The notes beneath the pieces were generated by a model. It ran no database searches. It had not been told where the DNA came from and saw nothing but the letters and a program-made list of their open reading frames with translations. A program made the position numbers and the translations under genes. Shown here one piece after another: positions 1-11,042 of a DNA stretch of 64,000 nt; position 1 is the first letter of the stretch; every line of letters starts with the position of its first letter. Source of the stretch: Trichomonas vaginalis G3 (lineage: Eukaryota; Parabasalia; Trichomonadida; Trichomonadidae); contig NW_026529243.1 of NCBI RefSeq assembly GCF_026262505.1, positions 169,010-233,009 of the forward strand. The letters run 5' to 3'.

Positions 1-1666
1 CCAATACTTTTTTGTTAATTCAAAACTTGATTCCACATTTTCTTCTGGATATGTTTCGTTAGGATTGAAGTTCTTATATGCTAACGCGTAACGAATCATT
101 GATGCATTCGATGATAAAGAAAGATTATGAAGCATGTCAATTTTATAAACAAATGTTTCTTCAATAATTTTATCAATTGGGTCAATCATAATTTCAACGT
201 CTTTATTGCAATAATGAATAAAATATTCTAATCTATTCTCAAAATTTTTAGCATCATTGAGATATATTTGATAATCTGAATCGGATATTGTTTCTTGAGT
301 TAATGCTGAATAAAATGAATCTTGAGTGAATGGTTCCACTTTATATAATTCATCTTCGTAATTCTCCCATGTGATGAATTGATAAGGGAAAAAGGATTTA
401 ACACGTGATTTATTGTTTCCGAAATCTTGAGTGAATTGGTCTAATGTTCCACCCGCTATATAATTTCTGATGTCAATAAATCTTAATTCATATGGACAGT
501 TTGTTTTCTTTACAATGATTTGCTTAAATTGAGAAGAAGAAACCCAGCATTGATTTTATTTTCCATTTTGCAGTGTTTAAATCACGAAGAATTAAATTTA
601 AATCAAACTTTCCCGAATTAAAACCTATGATATTCACTTTATTGAATTCCTCATCTAGAAGTTCTTTAAATGCTTCCTTCTGTTTTTCATTTAATGTATG
701 GGACAAAGTCCCCGCCGTTTGGTCCGTTTGCGGCTTCATTAATTCTTCATATTGTTCAATATTTGATTTAGCAACTAATGAACAGGTTGAAAATAAAAAT
801 TCAATCCAATCAGAGATGAACGAATCACTTGATGTTAAGCAAAAATTCCTCGTAAATGTTTTATCACGGTCTACGACCTCGCCGCTTCGGTCTGAAAGAC
901 CTTCAGGACTCAAAGAGTCCGTTTGCGGCTTTATTTTGACAGTTGATGATACCATAAATGGTTTTAAGTAAGCGTTCAAAGTTGCACATTCAGAAAGTTG
1001 AAGTTCTTCTTTAGTCTCTAATGTTTCGAAGTCAAAAGTAATATAATATCTTGTTGGTTTATAATATTCCTGCAAATTATGTGCTAATAGCCATTGATAT
1101 ATCTTCTGTTTCGTGATATGTGGTGTATATGGTTGTTGTGTGTTTTGCAATTGAACGTCTTGAATTAATCTTCCATTATTTTCTTTACATTTCTCACAAT
1201 GTTTTAAAAATCTTCTTTGGTTTTTCCTTTCTGGGTCATCACGGATAGAATATACTTCTTCTTTGCAAAAGGGGCAAACTTTATATCCTGTGAGTGCTTC
1301 AACGTCTGTAATTCTGTCAGCGTGAAGTTTTCCACATGGACTCTGTGTTAATAAAATATTTACTGTTTCAAATTCTGGATCTATCATTATTGATTCCACT
1401 AATGGAAAGTCTACCTTATTTATGTCTACGTCTTCTGGTTGAGGGTCACAATAATAAAAATCAATATTAACGTTTAACATTCTTGCTAACCTCTCACTTT
1501 CTGATGAAATGTCAAATCCTTCATATGCATCTATGGCTTCATTTAAATAACTTCTACGAGTTTTAGGATTAACACCATCAGGAATGTTATAGAAGCGTTT
1601 AAATAACCTTCTACCTTCGGCTCTTATTTGATTATCATTCATTTTAGCTGTTCCGTTTTTGTTCAT
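1..1666 (-). pseudogene. POLB: Protein-primed DNA polymerase B (exonuclease part), fossil virus gene
   Basis: Family B DNA polymerase of the organellar/viral, protein-primed type, the replicase of Maverick/Polinton-like elements. The N-terminal part has a zinc-ribbon-like set (CPFC, then HCEKC about 40 residues on, residues about 131-180). An exonuclease motif I (ITFDFETLE, about residue 210) and an exonuclease motif II (GFNSGKFDLNL, about 350) follow. Reading continues to the window edge with exonuclease III-like sequence, so palm and thumb motifs would lie outside. The start is taken at 1666 because an AT-rich spacer lies upstream. The gene is interrupted at least once and is treated as a fossil. 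Its N-terminal part does not resemble that of the polymerase at 19-21 kb, so this is a separate lineage. Two GC-rich palindromic segments lie inside the coding region (see findings). Confidence 0.8.
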
Positions 1667-1732
1667 TTATGTAAGAATAAAAAATTAAAAAATAAATAAA
1701 AATAAAGTTTATTTTTTTTTTAAAGTCTAGGG

Positions 1733-2468
1733 CTAAAGTCCATAAAATGAATTAAGAACACATAAATTTTTATCATCTGCGACGTGACGAATACATTTTA
1801 ATTTACTCAAGAATGCATACCCTGATACATTAAATCTAATTCCTGTCTTATTTAATTTCACAACTTTGAAAAGGAATGTATGAATAGCTATAAAATGATG
1901 AGATGATGTTTTATGGGTTGCTTCCATTTTTTCTGAAATAAATGAATAAATATAATGTTTATAAGTTTTCATATCTTTTATGTTCTTAATAACGAATGGT
2001 ATAGACTTTTCAACTTCGTCTTCCTTCGGTGCTGTTCTTTCATATGAAACATTATTGGTATCTTCAATAATGAAACCACAATCGCATAAAATTTTATATG
2101 TACCAATTGTTTCTTTTGATATTTTATCTAACAAATCAAAAACTTTATCAACACCTGTACATTTATTTAAATAATAATTTGTGTAAATATCATGGTCTTC
2201 TTTCTTAATCGTATTTGTTGCATATGTTACATTTTTCAGTGCTTTTTTTGAATTTTTCAGAATCAAGAGGAGGTGAAAGTAATATACATGGATAATCTCC
2301 ATCGTCAATAAATTGTAACTTATGTTTATGAATAAATTTTGTGCCTTCTTCTGAAAGTGTTTCATCTATTTCACCATCTAATAAATTTTTAGTAGATTCC
2401 AAAAAGTAATTTTTATATCTTTCTTCATGAGATTTTTGAACTTCTGATTCTGAAGCTGGGATATTCAT
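1733..2468 (-). pseudogene. Unknown gene of the left virus-like element, broken
   Basis: A minus-strand coding region directly upstream of the polymerase. Both halves show biased, protein-like composition rich in Lys, Asn, Ile and Glu, with several Cys (CNICN and LCDCGF) that could be metal ligands. No family is recognised. Its start codon overlaps the stop of the next gene upstream (a TAATG-type overlap at 2466-2470), a compact arrangement typical of viruses. The gene is broken. It probably belongs to the same transcription block as the polymerase. Confidence 0.4.
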
Positions 2469-2845
2469 TAAACCTCTACTTCATTCTCATTATATTTTTC
2501 AACTTCTCTTAATTCCTTAATTTTTTCATCTATTTCATCTCTTATTTTTTCCAGTCTTTCAATTTCATCATATTCATCATCTTTAATCCGTTCTTCATAA
2601 TATTCAGGGAAAACATCAGGTTCTTTAGGTTTTTCTTCTTCAGATGTGGGATATAAAAAATTTATAACATCATCTTTATTCATTTTTCCATCATAATCTA
2701 AATCATTTAATAACTCCGCGAATTTTTGACAATTTCTTAAATAATATTTATTAACTTCATAACTCGCCTCCTCTAATATATCCTTTATTTCCTCGTTTGT
2801 GAATCCCAATTTTTTAACGTCGTTAGTCTTGACACTCATTTTCAT
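2468..2845 (-). CDS. Small acidic coiled-coil protein, unknown function
   Basis: A 125-residue, highly charged protein. Residues about 10-60 contain LLNDLDYDGKMNKDDVINFL, which resembles an EF-hand-like or helix-loop-helix segment. Residues 80-120 (IERLEKIRDEIDEKIKELRE) form a clear heptad coiled coil. I do not recognise the family. It ends in an overlap with the start of the following minus-strand gene and sits between the polymerase and the repeat-domain protein. It appears whole. The EF-hand reading is weak: only one DxDG-type loop (DYDGKMNKDD) is visible, so calcium binding is only a possibility. Confidence 0.5.
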   Translation of the reverse strand: MKMSVKTNDVKKLGFTNEEIKDILEEASYEVNKYYLRNCQKFAELLNDLDYDGKMNKDDVINFLYPTSEEEKPKEPDVFPEYYEERIKDDEYDEIERLEKIRDEIDEKIKELREVEKYNENEVEV

Positions 2846-2905
2846 ACGAATTAAAAAAATAAATTATTCAAAAAATGTAAGACATGAATTTTTAAAGTTT
2901 ATTTT

Positions 2906-3496
2906 TCATTCATGAAAATAATTATTTCTAATTTCTTTTATTCTCTCGTACATACTAGATTTGAAGAATTCAGAACTTTTACCATAATCTCTTAAATGTT
3001 TTCTTATCCCTAACGTGTGCCAGTTATTATATGAAACTGAATAAACTTTATCTTTATCTTTACACCTTTCATCACTTCCAATATATTTATATCTCAGTTT
3101 TGATTTAGCATTTTCATATTCATTAACGTTTAATAATTCACAGTCTTCCTTTTTAAATATATGTTTAAGATATTCAGGATTTAATACTCTACGTTTATAT
3201 GCTCCTAACTTAGTTCTAAAGGTTTTTCTACAAAATTTAGGAATTCCATCCTCTTTAATGTCATCAATGATTTCCATTTCATTATTTTCAATTTCTTCTT
3301 CTCGTTTATGAGGTCTTTGATTATGACTCCATTGATTCCATGAAATTAAATATTCTTTATCATTATATTTATACCTCATTAGCTTATTTTGGCTTTCATA
3401 TTCATTTTAATAATTCACAATCTTCATTTTTAAATTGAAGTTTAACCCATTCAGGATTTAAACAATGTTTAATTAATCGCGGAATATCTGACATCA
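2906..3496 (-). pseudogene. Repeat-domain protein (DUF723-like ~55-aa repeats), broken
   Basis: The region encodes at least two copies of a unit of about 55-65 residues. Each runs LNPE(W/Y)-K-F-K-EDCELL, then EY-KLRYKY, then a tail YSVSYNNWHTLGIRKH or YLISWNQWSHNQRPH. The layout (a 'DCELL' strand, 'KL.YKY', then a small aromatic hairpin ending in RxH) resembles repeated zinc-ribbon/DUF723-like modules found beside endonucleases in phages and giant viruses, but without the usual cysteines. That family link is inference. A role in DNA recognition is possible. The region is broken and treated as part of the fossil element. It is the outermost gene before Maverick A begins. Confidence 0.4.
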
Positions 3497-3719
3497 TCTA
3501 TATATAGCTTCTTTTATAAAAGATAAAAAAATAAATTATTTTAAAATTAATGTTAATTTTTTAATGATTTATAAATAAATATATTTTAATGCATCGTCTA
3601 TATATAGATGTAACAAAAAAAGTCACACAACCCGCACTCATCTACTACTGTCACATTCGAAAATCGTTTTTCGAAAGGAGTTTACAATTACAATATATTG
3701 TCCTATTGTATTGTAATTG

Positions 3720-3748
<29 letters not shown>

Positions 3749-3750
<2 letters not shown>

Positions 3751-3858
3751 TAGTGGGGCTTCCAGGCACTTCGTGCCTTCTAGCCCTGAGGATGATTGGT
3801 ATAATGAAGTTTTTTTTTTCTTGGGGTGTCCTTCCAGGCACTTCGTGCCTTCTAGCCC
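3749..3858 (+). repeat. Left terminal inverted repeat of Maverick A, hairpin-forming
   Basis: The terminal core (AGTGGGGCTTCCAGGC, then the rest of a fold-back ending TAGCCC) is itself an imperfect hairpin: GGGCT pairs with AGCCC, and GGCAC-TTC-GTGCC forms the tip. A second copy of the hairpin, starting at CTTCCAGGC, lies at about 3,831-3,858. The A-run occupies 3,720-3,748. The inverted partner is at 27,553-27,621, and a covariant version begins Maverick B at 52,131. Confidence 0.85.
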
Positions 3859-3920
3859 ACATAAATGAAGTTTTTATTCGGAGGTCTTCCAGGAGCTTTT
3901 CACAAATTATATATGTTTTC

Positions 3921-3995
3921 ATGTTTTGTCAAGACTTCATCGTAAATGTTTTGTCATGATTTCTTCGTAAATGTTTTGTCAAGACTTCTTCGTAA
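3921..3995 (+). repeat. Three tandem 25-bp repeats at the left end of Maverick A
   Basis: Three consecutive 25-bp units, each beginning ATGTTTTGTCA and ending TTCGTAA or ATCGTAA, at 3,921, 3,946 and 3,971. A fourth, degenerate half-unit (AAGACTTCTTCGT) recurs near 4,077-4,089. They lie between the terminal repeat and the first gene and could be protein-binding or replication-end sites. Confidence 0.75.
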
Positions 3996-4007
3996 AATCA
4001 GACAAAA

Positions 4008-4075
4008 ATAATGTTTAGGGTAGAAGGTTAGATATAACCTCTTTTCTAACCTCTTTTCTACCCTCTTGAATTTTC
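4008..4075 (+). promoter_or_regulatory. Phased CTA(A/C)CC motif cluster
   Basis: An AT-flanked cluster reading TTTAGGGTAGA, then a GGTTAGATATAACC dyad, then three CTAACC/CTACCC motifs about 12 bp apart. The same composite recurs in both orientations around the gene at 14.5-15.4 kb (14,257-14,345, 14,430-14,520, 15,490-15,560, 15,585-15,652). The helical spacing suggests a bound protein; its function is unknown. Confidence 0.5.
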
Positions 4076-4212
4076 AAGACTTCTTCGTCATAGGCACGGA
4101 GATAGGACGGTTATTTTACAAAACTGACAACACTTTGACCGAGTAGTTTTTTGTGCTGAACAAGAAGTGTCATATAAACATCTGTCAAAAGCCGCTTTTT
4201 AACTTCACTTAA

Positions 4213-7200
4213 ATGCCACGTAAGATACGTAAGAATATACGTAAGAGGAAGAGAGCATTGAAACATCCAATAGTAAGACTGACACCACAACAACAGTTGC
4301 AACAACAAATGCTGAATGACCCCACTATGTTGCAACAAATGTCAAGCAATCCTATGCTTTTAAACCGAGTTGTTGGTGCACAGAGTGGAGGTTTAAGAGC
4401 GGCACTTTTAGCGAAAATGGCAGGCTATGGTGGAGCTGCAGACGGAACAGCCTATAACCCTCAAAGTCAAATGAATTTGAGTTCACTCAAAAATCAAATA
4501 TCAGATGTCAAAAAGTCAAACATAGACATACAGAAACAAATAAGTGAAAACGAAAAGAAACTAGAATATGACAGACACACAAAGAAACTCAATGAGTTAA
4601 CGTAGAGAAAAAGAAGAAAGAAGAACAACTGAAAGAACTAAGTACAGAGGAATATGCAAAAAAAGTGTCAGAAAAAGCAGCAGAAGTAGCAAAAATGGAA
4701 CAAGATGTCATAAATTTGAAAAACCATACTACTCAATATAAAGTACTGAAAGATGAAGAAATAAAACAAAAAGCCCTGAAGACATATATGGATAGCGATG
4801 AGTATAAAAAAGAAGTTGAAGCAACTGTAAAGGCAGAAAAACTTTTACAGTTGCAAAACCAAACCGTACAGTATGAAAACTTAGCACAAGAAAGTAAAAA
4901 TAACGACGCGGCTATGCAAAAGGCAATGAAAAGCGCAGAATATATAAAAGCTAACAATGACTGGTTAGATGCCCAAGCCAACGCTAAAGCAGCCCAACTC
5001 ATAGGGTCAATAAGGACAAAAATACAAGCGGATGAAGACAGTTCAAATGAAGCTTTAACAAATGCTGACTTTAAGAACGCTTTCGAAGCTCTTCATAGTA
5101 AGGTGAAACAAGTGAACGACTTCTCATCTGGAAAGAAACTGAAGTCTGAAGGTTTCGACAAAGAGTTAAAAGAAGTAGCACAAAATATGACGAAAAATAA
5201 CAGATGCAGCAACGAGACAGGCAGTTCAAAGTGCCTATGACGCCGTTAGAGCAACTGTTGTGAAAAGTCAAGAAAAAGAGTTACAACAGACCAAAACAGA
5301 CCTAGTAAATGCTTTCTTAAAACGAAAAGTCAGGTAGGACATTACGCTGCAGATGGAACATATGTGCCAGCTGGTGGAACTTATATACCACCAAACCCTC
5401 CAAGAGAAGCACCTGCACCAGGACTACCTAGAACATTTACATCGTCACATGGACACAGACACAGGCATGCACCAAAACCAGCACAACAACCACCTCCACA
5501 ACCAGCACAACAACCAACACAACAACCAGCACAGCAACCAACAGTTCAAAACCCTGCACAACAACAACCACAAACAGAGCAAGGACATAAAAGAAGTAGA
5601 GAACAAGGAAACCAAGAATTCTTAAAAATGCTTAAAGAAGAGTGTGGTTTCCCAGATACTGTTGACTTTAGTGACAGATATAAAGAAGCTATTGGAAAGT
5701 TCAAGGATGGAAATACTGACCCGAACCTATTTAGCTTTATGGCTCAGCACCAAAACGGATATAATCTCAAAACCTGGAAAATACAAGCTCGCTAAGGGAT
5801 ATGATTTAATAGCATATCATCCAAATGACATGGATGAATTTACTCCGAGATATTTGATGTCAGAGCTAAATGACAATTCAACTTTCGTCATGAAACGCGT
5901 AAAAAATAGAGACGGAACGAAAGAACAAAAGCTTATGAATGCGGATGACGTAGATAGGGAAATTGTTGAAACGGTCTCGGAATATATGAAATGCCAGCAG
6001 ATGAGGTACAAGAAACTCCACAGGAAGAAGTTCAGATACAACCAGACATGGAAGAAATAGTTCAGCAACAACAGCTAGAAGAGCCTGAAGGAAACGAACA
6101 AGTCACTCCTTTGGAAACTAACTTCACAGAACTAGATGAAGATTTGGAACAGCCGAAAAATCTTGACCCTCAACAAGAGTATGCGGAGAATATGGAATAT
6201 TTCCAAGAGTCTAAAAAAAATTCGGCTGACATAGTAGAAGAATATCGAAAAATGTTTGCCGACATACAAAAGACTCCAACATCAGATGAAAATATCCAGC
6301 ATAGAATGGAAGAACTGAAAAAAAATGTACACAAATACAACCCTTTTTTACTTACGAGCATTTAACGTTCAATCTTCGGATGAACTCGGTGAAGATAAAA
6401 GGTTAAATTTCAAGAAAACATATAGAAATGAAACATTGTTTAAAGTTCATTCAGAACCTAGCCAAGATGGAAAACAAACCTACTTTTGTTTCTGCAGACG
6501 ATGGAACTACAATGAGATGGGGTCATAAAGCTAATCCAGATAGGTGGTTCATAAACTTACAACCTCAATTCCAAGAAGTTGTAGACGCAATGGAAGTGAA
6601 TGGTGAACCAGATGTAGCTGGTATTTTCAGCGCGGCTTTAATGCCATTGAAAGATAAAAGATGCAGATATTTTGAACCAGTATGAAATGAACATGGCTGA
6701 TGGAAATATAACACCTGACGTTCTAGAACATTTATCTCAAAGAACTACACAGAACCATAGAGATGGTATATTTGGTGAAGAGTTTAGAAAGAAAGTTAGG
6801 GAGAGCGAAGGAAGAGAACCTATTGTACATGACCTTGCAAACGAAAGTTTGCAAAATGTCATAAAAACTTACTTTGCAGACAATGAACTGAGAAGGGATG
6901 AATATTTAAGAAAACTCAAATGGACAGTACCAAATGAAATGTTAGTATTGAAAAACATGTTCCTTGACAAAAAAAAACCAACTACAGAAATAAACGACGC
7001 AAGACTGAAAGATTGGGTAAAAGCTTTCCCATTCACAAAAGATATTGTTGGTAACATGGAAGAAAACCAGAATGGCTACAAAAACATATATTTGGAAACG
7101 AGCATATTCCATATGGACAGGCACTGTTTGAAGAGCTTGAACCAGAAACTCAGGACAGAGTCATGCAAACAATAAGCGACGACTCAAATACAGACTATGA

Positions 7201-7408
7201 CAAACTCTTTCTAGGATATAGGTTACCTGAGATGGGCGACCAGAGCCAAAAGGCAAAAAGGACATGGGAAATTTGCAACATACTAGATGAACATAATGCA
7301 AAGATGCAACAACTTCAAGCAGAGGGCAATGAAGGAAAAAGAAGAGTTAAAAACTCAGTCAGGAAGAAAGTAAAGCTTGGTCGGAGTGGGTTCTATTATG
7401 ACATATAA
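4213..7408 (+). pseudogene. Large coiled-coil, Gln/Pro-rich virion-block gene region, broken
   Basis: A long plus-strand coding region at the left end of Maverick A. It opens with a very basic segment (PRKIRKNIRKRKR), followed by a Gln-rich stretch, then long Lys/Glu/Ala-rich coiled coils. Around 5,400-5,580 there is a Pro-Gln-Ala repeat tract (PAQQP units) with a His-rich neighbour, and then acidic and mixed-charge sequence to about 7,400. It lies immediately upstream of the major capsid region on the same strand, so a structural or DNA-condensing virion role is plausible. No named domain is recognised. The region has several breaks and may hold more than one original gene. It is treated as a fossil. 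Confidence 0.55.
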
Positions 7409-7440
7409 ATCCAACTATTCTATATTTTTACTCATATGAA

Positions 7441-9043
7441 ATGTACGCCGCTCAGAATATAACGCCAACAGTTTTGGATGCCATGAATGGAAATGTTTCC
7501 GAATGGTATAACGAATGCGACAATGCCATTAGAAGGTCAGAAATAGTTCCTGGAACTTACGAATATACAACTGCTGTTTCTTATGGAAACGTAGGTGATT
7601 TGGAGAAGGTTCTTCAACAACAGTAGATATTGCTTGCGACAGGTTTCATATAATTTCTATTGACAACTCTTTCTTATACGTGGAACAAGACATTGAAATA
7701 AAACCTTCTGCCAAGTTGTCTGACAAGAAAGGTTGCAATGGAATTTTCTATGTCGGATACCAATATGCTCCAGAAGTTTTCATGGGATATAAGATATATT
7801 CTAACTCTGACTTAGTTCAAACAGTAACATGGGCAAACTATGAATGGTTCGCTTTGAGAAACTCAGTACAACCACAAGCTAGAGAACAAACAGACCAGTA
7901 TGCAACTATTGAGAAAATAAGAAGACTTGACCCTAACGTTCCAGGAGTTTATGTAACCTTTCTGGACAAACTGCAGCAGCAGTAACCAAAGTAAAACTGA
8001 AACTTAGAGTTCCTTTGTCATCTTTCCTCATCTTCAGGTTTTTAAGATACTTGCCAAACTGGGCAGGAAAAATTTCTATCGAACTTACTCCAAGCAAAAT
8101 AACTTAGTCATTGCACCAACACAAGACCCATTCACTCTTACAGACGTTAAAGGGAGCAAATCAAACGTCATTCGCCGACTTTTGCAAAGACAAAGTTGAC
8201 TTAGACTTTGGTTTCTCAAACTTCAACACTGAAGTAAACTATTATTTCAATGCTGCTGGAACTGCTTGGGACCCAGTTAAGTTCACATGCGAAAAATTTG
8301 AATGCAAGAGAATAGAAAGCAGACTTGCAGTCTATATGTTGGACCCAGATATTTCAAATGCTTTAGCTGCCAAATATATTGCAGTTCCACTTATGTTCCC
8401 TATACACCAAATATCTGTCAAAGACTTTGCAGGTGAAGTTGGAAACCAAAGTGCTGACCCAGGTGCAAGAACAGATATTGCTTAACAACTGCAATGAAAC
8501 ATGCAGATACTATGTTTGTACTGTTCAGACGAACTATAAATGACTATTCTTGCTTCTACAACCCTGGTATTAAATACCATATAAACATAGATGGCAAATA
8601 CTATCCAAGAGAAGAATATTCCACAGTTGAAGATATGAGGTCATACAACTTGACATTAGATGCTATGAACTTTAACAACAACTTCACAACAACCATTAAC
8701 CCTGAAATGCAAAGTTCTATTATGCCATATGTGAAAGTATGGACCCATACAGGAGCTCAAAAAACTCAATATACAAATGGAGACCGTTCAAACTTTGGCT
8801 TGGCATTCCATTTGCTGACTCAGAAGACTTTATGGGTGGTATTTCAACTGTTGGTACTGTACAAATACAATATACTGGTGACAGAGACGGTCCAGATGAA
8901 TTGAAAGCAAAGAAGTTTACAAAACCAATAGCACTTTTCACGGAAGATGCTCTTTTGAAGATTCGTTCGATGAAACCTGCTGGGGCTCCTCAGATTGGTA
9001 TAACGACAGCTTCCATCGAGCAGATTTTGGCAGCAGGTCAGTA
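7441..9043 (+). pseudogene. MCP: Major capsid protein (double jelly-roll) region, broken
   Basis: Plus-strand region with the look of a Polinton major capsid protein. It is beta-rich, has few Lys-rich tracts, and carries segments such as VPLMFPIHQISVKDF and TMFVLFRRTINDY followed by a hydrophobic strand series, consistent with the double jelly-roll capsid known for Polintons. Position supports this: it lies between a long virion-block gene and small structural genes, and a packaging ATPase is encoded on the same element. It has several breaks and is treated as a fossil. The call rests on residue patterns and synteny. A structure prediction of the longest unbroken stretch against the Polinton capsid fold would test it. 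Confidence 0.6.
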
Positions 9044-9049
9044 AGTTGT

Positions 9050-9356
9050 TCTTGAACTGACTTCTCTCCGTCAAATATTGACAGTACGCCAGTTTTGATA
9101 TAATATTGTATTAAAAACTTTCCTTTAGAAATATCGGTCAGTTTTGTTGTTATATTTTTGTCTGCTTCAAGAACTTTCACCATCTCGGTTATACCAACTT
9201 TCTTTGCTTTATGAAATATTTTTGTTCAGCAAAGACTGCTATTCTATAACATTTTCCATTGTTTGTATAAAGAACTATTCTATCAATGAACTTGTATTGT
9301 TTGTGTGTGTAAACTTTGTTTTGCTTCAATTCAATAAGATATCCGAATACGTCCAT
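9050..9356 (-). pseudogene. Small minus-strand Maverick gene, convergent with the capsid gene, broken
   Basis: A short minus-strand coding region facing the 3' end of the capsid gene. The first part (MDVFGYLIELKQNKVYTHKQ) has a beta-strand pattern like a small SH3- or OB-like domain; the second (IQYYIKTGVLSIFDGEKSV) is similar in style. No family is recognised. It is broken. Its start lies 18 bp from the divergent plus-strand gene at 9,374, so the two probably share a promoter. Confidence 0.35.
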
Positions 9357-9373
9357 CTTTTTATTCTAAGTAA

Positions 9374-9955
9374 ATGTCATTTCCGAAAAATAGAAGCGTA
9401 AGTGTTTCAAAAGGTTTAATGGCGGTGGCAGACGTGAAGTTAAATTCACCAACTCAAACAAACAGTCAAAGTGTTGTTGTCAATGTCAAAGAAAGAGATG
9501 TTGAAGTGGGGAAACCATACGAAGACGAAGATGGTATAACAATAGTTCCTGTAAAAGAACAACCAACATATCCTGAAGTTAGCAGAGACTTAAGTTCTGT
9601 TGCAGATATTCGAAACGACTACCAACAACTGAAAAACAAACTTCAAACTCAGGAGAAGATTTGTCAAGCTTTAGGTATAATGTTAAACTTGGTCGAACAC
9701 AACCCTGTAAAAGTGAACTCATATGTCATTGCACCTCATGAAGTTTTGAAAGAACTATTGAAACTTTTGACAGAGGCAGACGATATAAACATCAAAGAAA
9801 TAGAACCCGACATTAGTTGCTGTGGTGTTTCATATAATGTCATTGACAAGATATACGTTATGAAAGGAGGTGAAACGTTGAACTTAAAGTATAGTTTCCC
9901 AGACGTCATAAAAATATTTGACGACCACAACATTTCATTAAATTTATATTGCTAA
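9374..9955 (+). CDS. Conserved-looking Maverick protein, 193 aa, unknown
   Basis: A whole-looking 193-residue protein. The N-terminal 60 residues are polar and probably disordered. The middle (IRNDYQQLKNKLQTQEKICQ) is a coiled coil. The C-terminal half holds a Cys pair (ISCCGVSYNVIDKIYV) in a beta-rich domain. It lies between the capsid region and the probable minor capsid gene, on the same strand and a few bases before the next start, which suggests a virion or assembly role. I do not recognise the family. The start at 9,374 directly follows a T-rich motif that precedes most starts in this element. Confidence 0.55.
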   Translation: MSFPKNRSVSVSKGLMAVADVKLNSPTQTNSQSVVVNVKERDVEVGKPYEDEDGITIVPVKEQPTYPEVSRDLSSVADIRNDYQQLKNKLQTQEKICQALGIMLNLVEHNPVKVNSYVIAPHEVLKELLKLLTEADDINIKEIEPDISCCGVSYNVIDKIYVMKGGETLNLKYSFPDVIKIFDDHNISLNLYC

Positions 9956-9961
9956 GTAAAA

Positions 9962-10193
9962 ATGTCAAAACTTCTTGAAAGATGTTTGAAGAAAAATAAT
10001 ATAGACTTTATTTCATGTAAAGGACTTTACACACTTTTGAACGATATGAAAGACCCCTGTTTTGTTTGTTCGTGTAGACAAAAGGAAAGTTCTATGTCTT
10101 TACAAAATATTTGAACTTCTTAGACAGAGAACTTCAAGAAACGCCATGTGAAAGTTTAGATGAAGTTCTTCTCCACTTTCAGAAAAACTTTTA
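9962..10193 (+). pseudogene. Small Maverick gene, about 75 aa, broken
   Basis: A short coding region starting 4 bp after the previous stop. The visible peptide (MSKLLERCLKKNNIDF, then CFVCSCRQK) contains a small Cys cluster and ends with an acidic amphipathic helix (SLDEVLLHFQKNF). It is broken and treated as a fossil part. Function unknown. The tight spacing with both neighbours suggests it belongs to the virion gene block. Confidence 0.3.
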
Positions 10194-10204
10194 AATATAT
10201 ATAA

Positions 10205-11014
10205 ATGGCAGAAGATATAATGGTTTATACTATTACGACTAAAAACCCTGAGTCATATAATTCTATAACAACAAACTTACAAAGTCCTCAAGGACGGATA
10301 TTGTAAACTAACCTTAAACACAATGACGACTAAAGCCTGTTTTGCTCTTTTGACACCAGAAGATTTTATTGTTGTGAATGGTAAAAAATACTCCTTTGAA
10401 GATACTTACTCAGATATACCACCAACAGGTTTTGTTGACTTATTTAATACTTTAAGGACGGATGTAACATGTGCTGCAACTAGAGCAGGTTTCATTATGT
10501 TTGGATGTCCGACTGAGTTTAGTATAAACGATATGAGCTATAATACAAAACTTATTTCTGGTTTTTACTACCAACAGTTTCCTATAACAGGAAAAGGTGT
10601 CATACAAGGAATGTCTATTCCATTGACTTTAAGTACACCTATTTTATATATTGTTTCAAACTTAGGTTCAAAGTGTGCTATTCGAATGTCGACAGAAACT
10701 ACTATGACCAAAAGATACTCATGCGTATAAACAACACTTTCTCTGCTGGTTTGCCTATTGTTCATTCGAATGCAGAATTTTCAGCTTTAGTAAACTCAAA
10801 CACTTTAGCAAACATAAACTTAACCTTAGTTGACGCAAACTTTGTTCCTGTAAAACTTTTATGTCCTATGTATTTGTCAATGACGGCAGAAAGTTTCGAA
10901 TTGGAAGATGCAACTGGTGAAAGTATTGTACTACAAGAACAACTTCAACAACAAATAGCTCAAGAACAACAAATGCAACAAATGGAACAAATGCAACAAC
11001 AAAGTCAAGAATAA
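10205..11014 (+). pseudogene. Probable minor capsid (penton-like) protein region, broken
   Basis: Plus-strand, beta-rich coding region between the capsid and helicase genes. Segments such as CFALLTPEDFIVVNGKKYSF and PVKLLCPMYLSMTAESFELE alternate strands and turns like a single jelly roll. The C-terminus is a Gln-rich tail (repeated QQQ/MQQ). Polintons pair the major capsid protein with a single jelly-roll penton protein, and this is the best candidate here by position and strand pattern. That is inference. It is broken and treated as a fossil part. Confidence 0.4.
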
Positions 11015-11042
11015 AAAAAATATTTTTTTTATTTTTATAAAA

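Larger units (their letters stand above)
1..3620 (-). mobile_element. Virus-like element fragment (protein-primed PolB lineage), left edge cut by window
   Basis: A block of minus-strand genes headed by a family B DNA polymerase, followed upstream by three small genes. All are more AT-rich than Maverick A next door and use a different gene set. It continues beyond position 1. Its right boundary is inferred from two similar short motifs (catc...ctatatatag) near 3,496 and 3,594, just before the Maverick A end. It is a Maverick/Polinton-type or related large DNA-virus-derived element. It is broken in at least three places. I found no terminal repeat for it inside the window. Confidence 0.6.
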
